Of a stretch of 11,763 bases of DNA, positions 1-7,706 are shown in pieces. A program made the position numbers and the translations under genes. A model generated the notes under the pieces. That model was given only the letters and a program-made list of their open reading frames with translations, had not been told where the DNA came from and ran no database searches. The stretch is from an uncultured Clostridia bacterium (GTDB taxonomy: Bacteria > Bacillota > Clostridia > Oscillospirales > Acutalibacteraceae), in NCBI GenBank assembly GCA_947629295.1, contig CANRDH010000033.1, positions 1 to 11,763 of the forward strand. Reading direction: 5' to 3'. The first letter of the stretch is position 1, and each line of letters opens with the position of its first letter.

Positions 1-533
1 AGATTTTTTTCGGAATATTCTCGCAGCATTACCGTTGTCTTATATATCTCATTCCTGAGTATTGAATTTTCATCCTCTGTATTCTTTTCGGTTTCCAGAT
101 CATACTTTCCGCTGTTTATTGCGGACAGATAATTCGTAAGCCTGACAGTTTCTTTTTTTCGTTTCCTCAGGTATATAATAAATACGCAGGTAAACACCGC
201 TCCCGCCGCAATTATGACAGCCGCCGTCAAAAATACCGCATTATAGTTGTTTTGCTCGTTTTCATATACAATCCAATCCTCCGTGGATATTCCATACATC
301 TGCAAAAGCTTTTCGCCTGCATCGGTATTGTATTCTCCGCTCAGTATCCGGAAAATCTCTGTTTCGTCAATATCGGGATATTTTTCGGCAATAACGCCTA
401 TGATCCCTTCTATGGAGCGGTTTGTGGAATCTCTGATATTGTCAATACTCAGCTTTGTCACAAACATTCCGACAGCCGCAAAAATTACTGTGATTACAGC
501 AAAAAATATTACATAGAATTTTGATTGCTTCAT
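1..533 (-). CDS. Sensor histidine kinase, N-terminal part (cut by window edge)
   Basis: I read 177 codons from the ATG at 533 to the window edge without a stop. The protein starts with a membrane segment (about residues 7-26), followed by an extracytoplasmic domain of about 70 residues (about 27-98) and a second membrane segment (about 99-121). A basic LRKRKK stretch marks the cytoplasmic side. Residues 158-172 (ILRNEIYKTTVMLRE) form the linker helix typical of clostridial kinases encoded beside ABC transporters. The HisKA phosphoacceptor and HATPase domains would lie beyond the window, so the kinase assignment rests on this linker and on the overlapping response regulator gene. The start ATG overlaps the regulator's TGA stop (ATGA, 4 bp), and GGAGG lies 4 bp upstream (538-542), which implies translational coupling. 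The protein probably phosphorylates the neighbouring regulator in response to an envelope signal. The sensory domain is larger than in the short-loop BceS-type kinases, so direct ligand sensing is possible but unproven. Confidence 0.88.
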   Translation of the reverse strand, partial: MKQSKFYVIFFAVITVIFAAVGMFVTKLSIDNIRDSTNRSIEGIIGVIAEKYPDIDETEIFRILSGEYNTDAGEKLLQMYGISTEDWIVYENEQNNYNAVFLTAAVIIAAGAVFTCVFIIYLRKRKKETVRLTNYLSAINSGKYDLETEKNTEDENSILRNEIYKTTVMLREYSEKN

Positions 534-1180
534 TTTTCCTCCATCCTGTAACCGACATTCTTAACGGTCTTTATAAGCCCCGTATCAAGCTTTTTCCTGA
601 TGCGCTTTATATAAACACTCAGGGTATTGTCGTTTACATAGTTTCCCGAAATATCCCATATTTTTTCCAATATGCTTTCACGGCTTACGGTTTTTCCGCA
701 ATTCTGCACGAGCATGGTAAATATCCTGTATTCCAGTGATGTTAATTCGACCTGTATGCCGCTCTTTGTTACGGTTTTGGAGGAAAAATCAACAGTTATA
801 TCTCCTATTGTGGTAATGCGTGAGGTATCGTTTTTTCTTGTAAGCCTTTTTATCCTTGCAAGGAGCTCACGGCTTGAAAACGGCTTTGTTATATAATCCT
901 CCGCGCCAAGCTCAAAGCCTTTTACTATATTATCCTCGTCATCAAGGGCGGTAAGAAATATTACCGGGGCATGGTTTATACGCTTTATTTCCTCATACAA
1001 TTCAAAGCCGTTTCCGTCCGGCAGTGAAATATCTATAATTATAACATCATAATCACCGCCGGATTTTACAAGCGCTTCACTGTATGTTCCGCATATTACA
1101 GTTTCACAGTCATTATTGTGAAGATAATATGCAAGTCCCTTGCTTATGGCTTTATTGTCCTCGACAAGTAATATATTCAT
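530..1180 (-). CDS. OmpR/PhoB-family response regulator
   Basis: The product is a 216-aa two-domain regulator, the normal length for the family. The receiver domain (about 1-118) shows the acidic pair E7/D8, the phosphoacceptor D50 in the IIIDISLPDGNGF motif, T77 and K99 (KPF). A winged-helix DNA-binding domain follows (about 120-216), with the typical LTSLEYRIF and NTLSVYIKRIRKKL segments and the closing VGYR motif. I chose the ATG at 1180 because the protein then begins directly with NILLVEDN and has a G-rich ribosome binding site (1186-1190) 5 bp upstream. An in-frame GTG at 1204 would add eight residues but has no ribosome binding site. The gene follows permease A after 41 bp and overlaps the kinase start by 4 bp, so it belongs to the same transcript. 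It is the obvious candidate to bind the repeated GTCAYTT sites before the ATPase and permease C genes. The target sites are inferred, not proven. Confidence 0.95.
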   Translation of the reverse strand: MNILLVEDNKAISKGLAYYLHNNDCETVICGTYSEALVKSGGDYDVIIIDISLPDGNGFELYEEIKRINHAPVIFLTALDDEDNIVKGFELGAEDYITKPFSSRELLARIKRLTRKNDTSRITTIGDITVDFSSKTVTKSGIQVELTSLEYRIFTMLVQNCGKTVSRESILEKIWDISGNYVNDNTLSVYIKRIRKKLDTGLIKTVKNVGYRMEEK

Positions 1181-1221
1181 ACCAACCCCCGATAATATCT
1201 TCACCGCTATATCATCATCAA

Positions 1222-4089
1222 TCAGATATTGTCATTGCGGATAGTTTCTATAATGTTTTGCTTGTTAAGCTTTATCTTTGAAAAATAGGCTGTAATGAAA
1301 ACCAACACCGCAACAGCTATTATACTAATCAGTATTGCCTGCCACGGTAAAATGAATGCAAGCGGCTTTCCCATAGCTTCTGCGTCCCACATATTTAAGA
1401 ATAAATAATGTATGGCCACAGTTCCTATTATACCCGTTATGACGCCTATAAGCAATGCTTTTACGGTATAAAATGAACATTCAAGCGTTATCATACGATC
1501 AAACTCGTGCTTAGTCATACCCACAGAACGCAGCATCGCAAATTCCTTTTGTCTGAATTTCATATTTGTGGTTACGGTATTGAAAACATTTGTAACGGCA
1601 ATAAGGGATATCACGGCTATAATGCCGTATACCATACATTCCGCAAGCGTGGCTACCGAGTTCATCTGTTCAGCCTCTCCGGCAATGTTGTCCAGATATA
1701 TTCCTTGTTCCAGCTCCCCAAGCTTTTGCTCCATACTGACAGGATCGGATGAGTATATATGCATTCCGGAATACAGACGACTTGCATTAGGGAAATTCTT
1801 AAAAAGCCATTCCTTGCTGACAACAAGAGAACCATAACCTAAATCATTTCTGATTATCCAATCCGCAAATTCGGAACGATCTGTAATCTCTCCCCCTATC
1901 TCAAGCTTCAGGTGTTGTAACTCCGGCAGATATTTTTCCGTTTTTTCATCCTGCGAATAGTACATCATGTCCAACGTATAACCCACGGGGTCCTCCATAT
2001 ACTTTATCGTATGAATATCCTCTTCATCTTCATTTTGAGGTATCAGATATCCTTCATTTATGTTTACAAGTATAGCCTTATCCTTCATTTCATCATAACT
2101 GTATCCTAATTTTTTGAGCAGTTTGTTATAGTTAGAATCATCAAAGGCTATCAACATTGCACTACTGAAAGTGTTATCCCATTCTTTTTTTGAATCATCC
2201 AAACGAATAATATCAAAGCCCGTGTCTTCACTATACTCAAATTTGACATTAGGCTCGATTGCTGCCGTAAGAAAATAATTATTAATATTTTTCGGAAGCT
2301 TGTTGTTTGGGATCTCATATATAAGATCGCAATAGTAGTCGCTGAATTCATAGCTATAATCGTCCGTTTCATCATATCCGGCAATTTCCTTGAAAAAATC
2401 CTCCTGCTCCTCCAACGACATATATTCGCCTTTACCCTTGAAAGTATCCAATGTCAAATTCATATTATAATTATAACGCATTAATGTTGTGTTATAAAGA
2501 CTCAATGAATAATTTACAAAGGAGAAAACACCGACAAATATAGATACGCTTACTACAATTGATATAACCACAGTGCGGTATTGACGCTTGCTTCTTTTCA
2601 TGTTTTTCCATGCAAGCTTTCCTCCTGCACCGAATATCTTATTTATAAATCCCGGAGTCTTGAATACATTTTTCTTATTTTTCTTTATACGGATTTGCTT
2701 ATAGCTTCTTACTGCCTCTATAGGAGAAATTTTTGAAGCTCTCATAGCGGCAGAAAGACAGGAAAGGAATATTGTCACGGCACCGAGCACAACAGCGGCA
2801 GCCGCTGTAATCCATGATACCGAAAAAACTATTCTTAATCCGCTGAAAAGCTCAAAAAACAAATTATTTCCAAGCATGACCGCCAATGCGCTTCCGCCTA
2901 TACCTATAAGCAAGCCTATGGATATGCCGACCGTGCCGAGAATAAATCCCTCAAAAAATATGCTGTTCCTTATCTGCTTTGGCGTTGCTCCAACAGTTGA
3001 CAGCTTACCGTACATAACGGTTTTTTCGGTCACCGATATGGAAAAACTGTTCCTTATTATGAATACGCTTGCCGCCATTACAAGTATGGTCAAGCCCAAA
3101 ACGATGTAAAATGCAACGGTCATAGTCTTCTCGTATGATTTAACTGACTCATACAAATAATCGTTAACTCCTATACTATTAATGTGAAACTCACATTCCT
3201 CAAGCTTTTTCGATGTATCGCTTGGCCCGTCATAAAGCATAGACATAGCATAAAGCTCATTATAAATATCCGCATATTTTATCCCCGTAAGGTCAGATAT
3301 AAAGGATATACTGTTTTCTTGGTTACCGTCACGAATTTTTACCAATACGGTTTTGCAGTAACTCCCGTTATAGGCTGTTGATATATTATCGGATAAATCA
3401 GTATATCCGTATATATTTACATGGTTTGTCATTCTCCTGTTGTCATTATTCTTTTCACGTTCAAGTATTCCCACAACCGTATAAGTTTTTCTGAATGACT
3501 TAACAAATTTGATATTTTCATTATAACTAATATAAGTATCATCAGGTGTCCGAACAGCATCAACATGCTCTCCGCTTTCCTCTATATCATATTCTTCATG
3601 AAAAGCTCCCATATCAAGAGTCAGCTTATCGCCTACCTTATATTCTTTAGAGGAATAATTCACAAAATCCTTTGAAAGTACTATCTCATCGGGACTTTGG
3701 GGATAGTGTCCCTCTTCGAGGGCGAAATCATAGGCTTTCTCAAAATAATTTTCACTGTATGAATTCATGTAAATATAATTTCTGAACTTTGATGTAGAGT
3801 CATCAAAACTTGCAGCGCCGATTAACTGTTCCAGATATACCTCTTCTGTATTTCTGTTGAGCTTTATTTTTTCAATATTATCACTTGTCGGTTCTTCCAT
3901 GTGGAGAGTTACATCAAAATTACCATGGATTCTCATATTAAAATCATAAAGAGATTTTCGCAGGCTTTCGGTTGAATTAGCAATAATTGTAATCAATGCC
4001 ATGGATAGGGCTATGCCTACTATAGTAATAACAGTTCTGCTTTTGTTCATTCTCAGACTTTTCAGAGTCAACCTATGCATTATTTTCAT
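1222..4089 (-). CDS. ABC transporter permease A, FtsX-type with two extracytoplasmic domains
   Basis: The product is a 955-aa membrane protein. Predicted helices: 18-38, 324-346, 377-404, 420-447, 505-528, 812-835, 873-898 and 912-936. Two large outside domains lie at about 39-323 and 529-811. Each half is an FtsX-like four-helix unit. The start of the protein (LTLKSLRMNKSRT) resembles the start of the second half (LAWKNMKRSKRQYRT), and both halves end in a short motif of the type PIEAVR (456-461) or IIETIR (946-951), so the protein arose by internal duplication. Cytoplasmic loops carry GATPKQIRNSIFFE (367-380) and VGMTKHEFDRMITLE (856-870), typical of permeases of the MacB/LolCE type. The gene starts 2 bp after the ATPase stop, and its GGGGAGG site (4097-4103) lies within the end of the ATPase gene, so the two are probably translated together and form a complex. 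The substrate is unknown; peptide antibiotic export or envelope lipid/lipoprotein handling are possibilities. It is a paralogue of permeases B and C. Confidence 0.93.
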   Translation of the reverse strand: MKIMHRLTLKSLRMNKSRTVITIVGIALSMALITIIANSTESLRKSLYDFNMRIHGNFDVTLHMEEPTSDNIEKIKLNRNTEEVYLEQLIGAASFDDSTSKFRNYIYMNSYSENYFEKAYDFALEEGHYPQSPDEIVLSKDFVNYSSKEYKVGDKLTLDMGAFHEEYDIEESGEHVDAVRTPDDTYISYNENIKFVKSFRKTYTVVGILEREKNNDNRRMTNHVNIYGYTDLSDNISTAYNGSYCKTVLVKIRDGNQENSISFISDLTGIKYADIYNELYAMSMLYDGPSDTSKKLEECEFHINSIGVNDYLYESVKSYEKTMTVAFYIVLGLTILVMAASVFIIRNSFSISVTEKTVMYGKLSTVGATPKQIRNSIFFEGFILGTVGISIGLLIGIGGSALAVMLGNNLFFELFSGLRIVFSVSWITAAAAVVLGAVTIFLSCLSAAMRASKISPIEAVRSYKQIRIKKNKKNVFKTPGFINKIFGAGGKLAWKNMKRSKRQYRTVVISIVVSVSIFVGVFSFVNYSLSLYNTTLMRYNYNMNLTLDTFKGKGEYMSLEEQEDFFKEIAGYDETDDYSYEFSDYYCDLIYEIPNNKLPKNINNYFLTAAIEPNVKFEYSEDTGFDIIRLDDSKKEWDNTFSSAMLIAFDDSNYNKLLKKLGYSYDEMKDKAILVNINEGYLIPQNEDEEDIHTIKYMEDPVGYTLDMMYYSQDEKTEKYLPELQHLKLEIGGEITDRSEFADWIIRNDLGYGSLVVSKEWLFKNFPNASRLYSGMHIYSSDPVSMEQKLGELEQGIYLDNIAGEAEQMNSVATLAECMVYGIIAVISLIAVTNVFNTVTTNMKFRQKEFAMLRSVGMTKHEFDRMITLECSFYTVKALLIGVITGIIGTVAIHYLFLNMWDAEAMGKPLAFILPWQAILISIIAVAVLVFITAYFSKIKLNKQNIIETIRNDNI

Positions 4090-4091
4090 AA

Positions 4092-4763
4092 CTATGCCTC
4101 CCCTACAAGCTTGCCGTCCTTAATTCTTAGAATTCTGTCCGCCTCCTTGGCAATTTCCGGATTATGGGTTATCATAATTATGGTTTGCCTATAGTTTTTG
4201 TTAGTCATTTTGAAAATCTTGACTATCTCGTCCGCCGCACCGGTATCAAGATTTCCCGTAGGCTCATCGGCAAGAAGTATTGTGGGATTATTTATGATAG
4301 CCCTTGCAATCGCCACCCTCTGCTGCTGACCGCCCGAAAGCTCATTCGGAAGACTGTTCCTCTTGTCGAGTATGCCCAGCCTTTCCATTACCTCCTCTAT
4401 TCTGTCCTTATCGGGTTTTCTTCCGTCAAGCTCTATCGGCAGTGCGATATTCTCCTCGGATGTAAGAATAGGTATAAGATTGTAAAACTGGTATACTATG
4501 CCTATCTGTCTTCTGCGGAAAATGGCAAGCTTATTATTGTCCATTGTGTTTATCTCTTTTCCGTCAATGTATATTTTGCCGCTTGTCGGTCTGTCTACAC
4601 CGCCTATCATATGCATAAGCGTACTCTTGCCGCTTCCGCTCGCACCCACAACGGCGACAAACTCTCCCTTTTCCACAGAAAAGGATATATCGTCAACCGC
4701 GTTAAACTCGTCTTTTCCTTCCTTATATGTTTTTACAAGATTTTCTACTTTTAAAATTTCCAT
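4092..4763 (-). CDS. ABC transporter ATP-binding protein (LolD/MacB/BceA type)
   Basis: The product is a complete 223-aa nucleotide-binding subunit, the usual length for this family. Visible motifs in order are Walker A GASGSGKST (40-48), Q-loop glutamine Q92, signature LSGGQQQ (142-148), Walker B ILLADE (162-167) with catalytic E167, D-loop GNLD (170-173) and switch histidine H200. All catalytic residues are present. The ADEPTGNLD segment is characteristic of the MacB/LolD branch, whose partners are FtsX-type permeases and which works by mechanotransmission rather than by classical transport. The ribosome binding site is a full AGGAGGT (4768-4774), 4 bp before the ATG. This is the only ATPase gene among three large permease genes, so it probably energises all of them. 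A promoter with a regulator-type direct repeat lies directly upstream, and permease A follows after 2 bp. The position in the cytoplasm at the inner membrane face is inferred from the family. Confidence 0.97.
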   Translation of the reverse strand: MEILKVENLVKTYKEGKDEFNAVDDISFSVEKGEFVAVVGASGSGKSTLMHMIGGVDRPTSGKIYIDGKEINTMDNNKLAIFRRRQIGIVYQFYNLIPILTSEENIALPIELDGRKPDKDRIEEVMERLGILDKRNSLPNELSGGQQQRVAIARAIINNPTILLADEPTGNLDTGAADEIVKIFKMTNKNYRQTIIMITHNPEIAKEADRILRIKDGKLVGEA

Positions 4764-4767
4764 ATTT

Positions 4768-4774
4768 ACCTCCT
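4768..4774 (-). promoter_or_regulatory. Ribosome binding site of the ATPase gene
   Basis: The minus strand shows AGGAGGT, 4 bp before the ATG at 4763, an almost perfect match to the anti-Shine-Dalgarno sequence. It confirms the start of the ATPase gene and suggests efficient translation. Confidence 0.85.
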
Positions 4775-4800
4775 GAATATATTTATTTTTTCATACCTTA

Positions 4801-4832
4801 ACTATACAACACTTAAATGACTCTAAAGTGAC
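4801..4832 (-). promoter_or_regulatory. Predicted regulator-activated promoter of the ATPase-permease A-regulator-kinase unit
   Basis: On the minus strand there is a direct repeat GTCACTT (4832-4826) and GTCATTT (4821-4815) with an 11-bp period. It is followed after exactly 8 bp by a -10 box TATAGT (4806-4801). No -35 box of sigma-A type is seen; the repeat occupies that position, as expected for sites of OmpR/PhoB-family activators. Transcription would start near 4794 and give a leader of about 30 nt before the ATPase. The same arrangement with the same spacing occurs before permease C (10596-10627), which makes chance unlikely. The repeat lies 15 bp past the stop codon of permease B, and no terminator hairpin is seen between them, so read-through from upstream is also expected. 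Confidence 0.72.
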
Positions 4833-4847
4833 ATTATAAAGAATTTA

Positions 4848-7685
4848 TCAAATATTATCATTTCTTATGGTTTCGATTATATTTTGTTTATGTATTTTCC
4901 TTGACGAGAAAGCTATAATAAGCAGAATTACTGCAATTACCACAGCTCCGCATACAATAATTTCCGTCCATGGAAATATAAAAGGAAATCCTTTCTCTGC
5001 TGTTCCCTCGAGTAAACCTGCATTGCGTACAATAGTATAGTAATAGTAATATATTCCTGCCGTTACAAGCAGACCTCCTATAACACCCAATATAACAGAC
5101 TTTATTGTATAAAACAGACATTCGAGTACCGCCATACGGTTAAATTCCTTTTTTGTCATTCCAATCGAAAACAGCATAGCGTATTCCTTTTGTCTGAGCT
5201 TTGTATTTGTTGTTATTGTATTGAACACATTTGTAATTCCGATAAGCGAAATCATAATAATTAATCCGTATACAAAAAAACCAATAAGACCGCTTACCGC
5301 TCTGAATTGCTTTTCCTGCAATGTAAAATTATTAAGATGCACAAAGTCGCTGTAATTGTTAAGCCTTTCCTCCGTTTTATTTGTGTCATTTGAGAAAAGC
5401 AGCATTGAATTTTCTGTCCGAGTAAATTTGCTGTAATTATTTTTATACCATTCCATACTTACTATGAATATACCGTTTGTGGAAACAGAATCCGAAAATA
5501 ATGTATCGTCAAAAATTGAATAATCATTTACAACTCCGCCTATTTCAATCGTAAGCTGTGTATTTTCCGGTGTACCGTCCGATTTCCATTCGTCTGTGTC
5601 GCTTGTGTACATATTTACATCATAGCCGACAGGCTCCTTCATCAGTTCAGTGCTTTCTATCTGAACATGCTCCTCATCCTCCCCGATATAAACCTCATTG
5701 CAATTTACCAATATGCCTTTATCCTTCATTTCATTATAATTGTAACCAAGCCTGTCAAGTATAAGATTATAGGTATGATCATCATAAGCAATAATATTCG
5801 TATTGATCTCACTTACTCCGTCATACTTCGGTCTTTTGTCACTTATGTCTGAACCGGCATTTCCGCCTTCACGATAGGGAGTCATATATACAAATGTAGT
5901 TTGTATATTATCCCCCTTGCAGCTTTCGGGAATTTTATCGGAAGGAATATCAAAGTAATAATCATTGTTTTCGAACATATAAACATAATCGGCTGTTTCG
6001 TCATAATCAGCAACATTCATAAAAAATTCGTTTTTATCATCAAGTGTCATATTTTCATCCGAATCACCCACAGAATTTTCTATCCATATCTCCATATTTG
6101 ATTTTTGCCTTGATAAATCAATATTAAGAGAAATCAGTGTATAATTAATAAATGAAAACGTACTTATGAATATCAAAATACTTACAAATATGGACATAAC
6201 AATGGTATGGTACTGTTTCTTATTCCTTTTCATATTCTTGTATGCAAGCTTTCCGCCTGCTCCGAATATTTTATACACCCACTTAGGCATTTTCAGGACT
6301 TTTTTATCTGTACTTATATTCTTATTCTGTCTTATTGCTTCAATGGGAGTAACCCTTGATGCCCTTATTGATGCAGAAAGGGCAGACAGGAATATTGTAA
6401 TAATGCCCAATAGAACGGCACATATCAGGCTTATCCATGAAATGCCGAACACTATATCTATCCTGCTGATAATATCCGAAAGTATTGCCTCCGACAGATT
6501 CAGAACGGCTGCCGTTCCGCCGATACCGATAAACAGACCTATCGGTATACCAATGATGCCTAAAATAAAAGCCTCGAAAAATACACTGTTTCTTATTTGC
6601 TTTGCAGAAGCGCCTATACCCGAAATTCTTCCGTACATAATAAGCTTTTCCGTAACCGAAATCGAAAAGCTGTTTTTTATTATAAATACGCTTGCAGCCA
6701 TTATAATTACAATTATCACAAGTCCGGCATAAAATGTAATATTTTCGGATAATCCACTGTATTCATATAAATAAAGATTGATCCCGCAATAATAAACATC
6801 CATTCCCGTTTCGTTCAATTCGGTTGTTTCCCAATCCAAATATCCTGTCTGTGAAAAATCCCCGAGATTATTTCTGTCTATTTTTAAATAATCCGAAACA
6901 AACTGTATACTGTTTTCTTTGCTTCTGTTCTTTATTAAAACATATAAATCATTGGAGGAATGCTCTTTGTCATACACTGTTTTTACATGGTCGGAAAAAT
7001 CCGTGTATGTATATACATTTACATAATTATTATATGAGGCATTTTCATCATCCTCCTGTATTTCACGTGCAAGTATACCGGATACGGTATACGTTTTTGT
7101 AAAGCAATACCTATAATTCTTATTCATATCTGTATTTTCCGTACCATTATACAAACAAATTTCCCATGGCTCACCCGTATCATCAGTCCCTGTTTCGGAT
7201 AAATAACCAAGCTCAAGAGTTATTTTATCCCCTGCCTTGTATTTCTTTTCGGAATAATTCACAAAATTCTGAGAGAGAACAATCTCATCGGGATTTTGAG
7301 GAAAATGTCCCTCCTCAAGGGCAAAATCAAAGCATTTTTCAAATGCATTTTTACTGTATGCATCTATTACTATTCTGTTCCTGAAATTTGATATGGAATT
7401 TTCAAACGGAGCTACTCCTATGCTCTGCTTCAGATATACGCTATCAACCTTCCTGTTTGCTTCAAGCTTTTTTACATCGTCATCAGTAAATTCACCGTTA
7501 AAATTTACATCATAATCGCCGTACTGCCTTTGAAAATAGTTTTCCTCTGTTCTTTTTGCACTCTCGGCAAAATTTGCCGCAATCGTTATCAATGCCATAG
7601 CGAGAATTATTCCTATCAAGGTAACAATACTCCTGCTTTTGTTCATTTTCATGCTTCTGAGTGTAAGTCTGTGCATTATACCCAT
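4848..7685 (-). CDS. ABC transporter permease B, FtsX-type paralogue
   Basis: The product is 945 aa with the same plan as permeases A and C: helices at about 18-38, 316-337, 368-396, 413-438, 494-517, 797-820, 860-882 and 905-926, with two outside domains at about 39-315 and 518-796. The FtsX loop motifs are present (GASAKQIRNSVFFE at 358-371 and IGMTKKEFNRM near 841), as are both half-end motifs, TPIEAIR and IIETIR. The second outside domain carries LGYNYNEMKDKGILVN, a motif shared by all three permeases. Helix 7 contains a run of five tyrosines, unlike the other two. The ATG at 7685 has an AGGAGA site 9 bp upstream and follows the permease C stop after 21 bp, so it is almost certainly cotranscribed with permease C. 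No ATPase gene is paired with it; it presumably uses the shared ATPase downstream, as a homodimer or as a heterodimer with a paralogue. The substrate is unknown. Confidence 0.92.
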   Translation of the reverse strand: MGIMHRLTLRSMKMNKSRSIVTLIGIILAMALITIAANFAESAKRTEENYFQRQYGDYDVNFNGEFTDDDVKKLEANRKVDSVYLKQSIGVAPFENSISNFRNRIVIDAYSKNAFEKCFDFALEEGHFPQNPDEIVLSQNFVNYSEKKYKAGDKITLELGYLSETGTDDTGEPWEICLYNGTENTDMNKNYRYCFTKTYTVSGILAREIQEDDENASYNNYVNVYTYTDFSDHVKTVYDKEHSSNDLYVLIKNRSKENSIQFVSDYLKIDRNNLGDFSQTGYLDWETTELNETGMDVYYCGINLYLYEYSGLSENITFYAGLVIIVIIMAASVFIIKNSFSISVTEKLIMYGRISGIGASAKQIRNSVFFEAFILGIIGIPIGLFIGIGGTAAVLNLSEAILSDIISRIDIVFGISWISLICAVLLGIITIFLSALSASIRASRVTPIEAIRQNKNISTDKKVLKMPKWVYKIFGAGGKLAYKNMKRNKKQYHTIVMSIFVSILIFISTFSFINYTLISLNIDLSRQKSNMEIWIENSVGDSDENMTLDDKNEFFMNVADYDETADYVYMFENNDYYFDIPSDKIPESCKGDNIQTTFVYMTPYREGGNAGSDISDKRPKYDGVSEINTNIIAYDDHTYNLILDRLGYNYNEMKDKGILVNCNEVYIGEDEEHVQIESTELMKEPVGYDVNMYTSDTDEWKSDGTPENTQLTIEIGGVVNDYSIFDDTLFSDSVSTNGIFIVSMEWYKNNYSKFTRTENSMLLFSNDTNKTEERLNNYSDFVHLNNFTLQEKQFRAVSGLIGFFVYGLIIMISLIGITNVFNTITTNTKLRQKEYAMLFSIGMTKKEFNRMAVLECLFYTIKSVILGVIGGLLVTAGIYYYYYTIVRNAGLLEGTAEKGFPFIFPWTEIIVCGAVVIAVILLIIAFSSRKIHKQNIIETIRNDNI

Positions 7686-7706
7686 TATTATGCTTCTCCT
7701 ATTCTT

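Noticed and set aside
1181..1204. Longer regulator start (GTG at 1204, eight extra residues)
   Set aside because: It has no ribosome binding site upstream, and the extra residues precede the normal receiver-domain start. The ATG at 1180 has a G-rich site and begins directly with NILLVEDN.
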